From assembly GCA_030295235.1 (NCBI GenBank), contig AP026132.1, positions 1,115,501 through 1,179,500 on the forward strand: a stretch of 64,000 bases of DNA, read 5' to 3'. The stretch comes from Fistulifera solaris (taxonomy: Eukaryota; Bacillariophyta; Bacillariophyceae; Naviculales; Stauroneidaceae). This document shows, piece by piece, positions 63,184 to 64,000 of this stretch (positions within the stretch are counted from its first letter, which is position 1; each line of letters starts with the position of its first letter). Under the pieces are notes generated by a model. It was not told the DNA's origin. It was given only the letters and a program-made list of their open reading frames with translations, and did not search any database. The position numbers and the translations under genes were made by a program.

Positions 63184-63666
63184 ATGTGCAGCATGCGACC
63201 ATGTCCTTCCAGAAAAGCACCCAAACTTCGTCCAACTGCACTCATGTTCTCACAGATCCGCGATGTAACGTCGCTGTCACCGCCCAGATTTCCAAAGCGT
63301 GTACCCAGCATGGAAACCAGCCTCTGTACACTTGCCAAAGACGAATCGCACGGAAAATCGAAATCTCAGCCATGTCTTGCCGGAAAGAATGCTTCATTTG
63401 CTTCGTTAAAAGAGAAAAGCTGCAAGTTAGCTGACTGTTACATCGGTTTTTCAGAGGACGAAAGCATCATGTCCGATCTATCTGACGACGACGACGATGA
63501 CAATGACCTCTCATATGTGAGCCATTCGGCCTATGCTCCAGTGACAGTAGAGCAGGTTCTTCTAGAAAGTCTTGGATCATCGCGATGGCTTCCAAGTGAC
63601 TGTTCAAGTGATAGTCGCAGTCGAGATGCGCCGAAGACACCGTGTCGAACGACAGAGAATGTTTGA
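63184..63666 (+). CDS. Small orphan protein with acidic patch
   Basis: 160 residues from ATG 63184 (MCSMRPCPSRKAPKLRPTALM). A basic N-terminal third and a Ser/Lys middle (KSKSQPCLAGKNASFASLKEKS) precede a run of Asp (DLSDDDDDDNDLSY). The end is APVTVEQVLLESLGSSRWLPSD followed by a Ser/Arg tail. The segment VEQVLLESLGSSRW could be a short helix. No domain, membrane span or targeting signal recognised. The biased composition and the absence of a competing frame make coding plausible, not certain. Confidence 0.45.
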   Translation: MCSMRPCPSRKAPKLRPTALMFSQIRDVTSLSPPRFPKRVPSMETSLCTLAKDESHGKSKSQPCLAGKNASFASLKEKSCKLADCYIGFSEDESIMSDLSDDDDDDNDLSYVSHSAYAPVTVEQVLLESLGSSRWLPSDCSSDSRSRDAPKTPCRTTENV

Positions 63667-64000
63667 AATAATCGAGATGCCTGGATGTACACACATCCCA
63701 TTCAGAGGTGAACCATTTCCGGTGTCGCAACCCTGCCCACTGGTGTTAAATATTACATGTAAATAAAATAGACAGGAAAAACAAACGTCTCGATGAATAC
63801 CTGGTATAAAATGATGATGATGTAACAACAATGGTGGACGAGGAAGAAAATTTTGCGTTTTTTTTGTGAAATGATTTTTGACAAATATCTTTAGCCCTAA
63901 CAATTTCCTTTCTGTTTACAAGGTACTATAACTCAAAGTGTAGATTACTTTTTTTACGACTGCATTCCAGTCATGAATCAACAGTTGCGACCTATTTTTG
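63667..64000. other. Spacer with start of family C repeat, locus 3
   Basis: GACTGCATTCCAGTC followed by ATGAATC starts at 63958, preceded by ACTCAAAGTG (63931), the same order as at the other family C loci. The element runs off the window edge. No gene seen. Confidence 0.7.

Overview
This is a stretch of nuclear genome from a photosynthetic stramenopile, most likely a pennate diatom of the Phaeodactylum type. The evidence is threefold. Genes are densely packed, and introns are few and short (about 60-200 bases, GT..AG). Several products carry a signal peptide followed by an ASAF-like Phe motif, the bipartite presequence of secondary red plastids. A diatom-type cyclin is present. I see no bacterial, viral or organelle genes, and I recognised no rRNA or tRNA gene. 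The species is an inference.

Layout: 0-5 kb holds the end of an upstream gene, a multi-pass membrane protein, a satellite-like array (205-bp unit) and an orphan diatom protein. 5-12 kb holds a C2-domain protein, cyclophilin, acireductone dioxygenase and two divergently transcribed plastid proteins. 12-17 kb holds a carbohydrate sulfotransferase, a kinesin-13-like motor and a peroxisomal enoyl-CoA hydratase 2. 17.6-18.9 kb is a second palindrome-rich array. 19-30 kb holds a PH-domain protein, a GEP4-type phosphatase, a hormone-sensitive-lipase-type hydrolase, a J-domain membrane protein and FGAM synthase. 30-40 kb holds a cyclin, RAMP4/SERP1, an acetyl-CoA transporter, a CNOT10-like CCR4-NOT subunit and a second sulfotransferase. 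40-55 kb holds Vps8, a RAD51C-like recombinase, a plastid NOG1-like GTPase, an Erv41/46-PDI fusion, a THOC6-like WD40 protein and the CAF1 deadenylase. 55-64 kb holds a small two-TM protein, a plastid LON-N protein, a GT92 glycosyltransferase, RFT1 and a small orphan protein.

There is no operon logic, but a theme is visible: secretory and glycosylation functions (RFT1, GT92, two sulfotransferases, RAMP4, the acetyl-CoA transporter, Erv-PDI, Vps8), and mRNA processing or decay (CNOT10, CAF1, THOC6).

Two global observations matter most. First, the intergenic spaces carry at least six families of tandem or dispersed repeats. In most of them each unit contains a short odd-spaced palindrome with an A/T core, such as TTCCAGAATTTCTGGAA, GACTGCATTTCAGTC or CTACGTGCATTTCACGTAG. 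Two families are arrays with 205-bp or about 300/365-bp periods. Second, 13 apparent single-step frameshifts interrupt 11 otherwise well conserved genes, mostly at homopolymers. This looks like sequence error or unpolished assembly rather than gene death. Coordinates of affected genes span the whole reading frame and the break is noted in each.
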